Assembly: GCA_009781125.1 (NCBI GenBank)
Contig: WQYS01000124.1
Span: forward strand, 1-6,925
Direction: 5' to 3'
From: Acidobacteriaceae bacterium
GTDB taxonomy: Bacteria > Acidobacteriota > Terriglobia > Terriglobales > Acidobacteriaceae
Length of the DNA: 6,925 nucleotides
The position numbers and the translations under genes are program-made. How positions within the stretch are numbered: the stretch's first letter is position 1; each line of letters begins with the position of its first letter. Shown in pieces: positions 6,493 through 6,925 of the stretch. The notes under the pieces were generated by a model. It did no database searches and was not told the DNA's origin. It worked only from the letters and a program-made list of their open reading frames with translations.

Positions 6493-6925
6493 ATGAGAAT
6501 GAAAAGACAACTACGGCTTGTTCTACTTACTATCGCCTTTGCCTTGGCGTGGAGTGGACGCCCCTTGCATTCACAGACAATGACTGTTTCGACCTCTTCT
6601 ACCATGCGCTTTAATCTGAAGCAGGGAATACTTTCTCCGGCAGGCATGCTACAGATCAGCATCAGTTGTATGCCAGGCGCAAATGCCTGTCCAACACGGG
6701 CCACAGTGTATGCGGATTTCCCACAGTTCTGCGGCCTGTCTCCTGCTTCAGGCGATGCATCGGGTATTCCGGCTTCACTGGTGGAAGCTCGGGTGAATGG
6801 CGGGGAAACGGTTCCCTTCAATTCTCCTGTTCCTCCTGTCAACAACGGTTGTGGCGCTACGATCACCAACAATGTAGTTCTGCGCCCTGCAGGTGCAACC
6901 TCCATCTCTGTGCCGGTTTATGTCA
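6493..6925 (+). CDS. Secreted four-Cys protein, 3' truncated, possible tip/minor subunit
   Basis: The ATG at 6493 begins 4 nt after the TGA of the barrel gene, preceded by AGG at 6481-6483, and the frame stays open to the window end (144 codons visible). Translational coupling with the barrel gene is likely. Residues 1-27 are a signal peptide (MRMKRQLR, a hydrophobic core, then L-H-S before Q28). The mature part shows short beta strands (MLQISISCMPG, ATVYADF) with Cys at 59, 66, 80 and 120, and PASLVEARVNGGE near the middle. The strand-Cys-turn style recalls spore-coat-U-like and fimbrial tip proteins, which hold strands with disulfides, but I cannot name a family. A minor or tip component of the same assembly is the best guess from position; the missing C-terminus could change this. 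In-frame ATG at 6499 is a less likely start. Confidence 0.7.
   Translation, partial: MRMKRQLRLVLLTIAFALAWSGRPLHSQTMTVSTSSTMRFNLKQGILSPAGMLQISISCMPGANACPTRATVYADFPQFCGLSPASGDASGIPASLVEARVNGGETVPFNSPVPPVNNGCGATITNNVVLRPAGATSISVPVYV

Noticed and set aside
6378..6905. 175-codon minus-strand ORF at the right edge
   Set aside because: It lies opposite the end of the barrel gene and the start of the four-Cys secreted protein, both of which have good signals. Its product shows no coherent domain or signal peptide.

Overview
This 6.9 kb window has all its recognisable genes on the + strand: five or fewer per strand were considered, and five are supported, with the first and last cut by the window edges. 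The best guess for the host is an Acidobacteriota soil bacterium of the Terriglobia type (Edaphobacter, Granulicella, Terriglobus and relatives). The basis is the Thr/Ala-rich Ig-like repeats built around TW..PAAITYGTALSATQL, which are very common in large surface proteins of that group, together with a didermic set of exported proteins. This assignment is an inference from memory of family style; no marker gene is present.

Layout. (1) Positions 1-2631 hold the 3' part of a long secreted or surface Ig-like repeat protein. Its last 704 codons are an exact higher-order repeat: a three-domain block (A-B-C, 81+76+78 residues, 705 nt) present three times with no indels. More divergent units precede it. 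(2) Positions 2632-2818 are a 187-nt gap with three small stem-loops and a clear ribosome binding site. (3) Positions 2819-3502 encode a small secreted beta-rich protein with two Cys, which looks like a major structural subunit. (4) A very strong 14-bp hairpin (18 pairs with a bulge) lies in the gap after it. (5) Positions 3669-4493 encode a secreted two-domain beta protein resembling a PapD-like periplasmic chaperone. (6) Positions 4539-6488 encode an outer-membrane beta-barrel-like protein with a small beta-sandwich domain and a Pro/Thr/Ala-rich tail at its C-terminus, a plausible usher-like pore. (7) From 6493 to the window end runs a new secreted protein with four Cys, possibly a tip or minor subunit.

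How they may work together. Genes 3, 5, 6 and 7 are codirectional; gaps are 166, 45 and 4 nt. Each has a Sec signal peptide, and each predicted mature protein begins with Gln. The order subunit - hairpin - chaperone - outer-membrane barrel - Cys-containing subunit is the logic of a chaperone-usher fibre operon, with the hairpin placed where it could keep subunit mRNA more abundant than chaperone and barrel mRNA. However, the barrel protein is short for a classical usher (649 aa against roughly 800 or more) and I see no canonical usher N-domain or plug in it. The locus is therefore best read as a divergent or undescribed chaperone-usher-like surface assembly system. That is a hypothesis from gene order and fold-like features, not a demonstrated homology. 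The upstream Ig-like repeat protein may be an unrelated neighbour or a further surface component.
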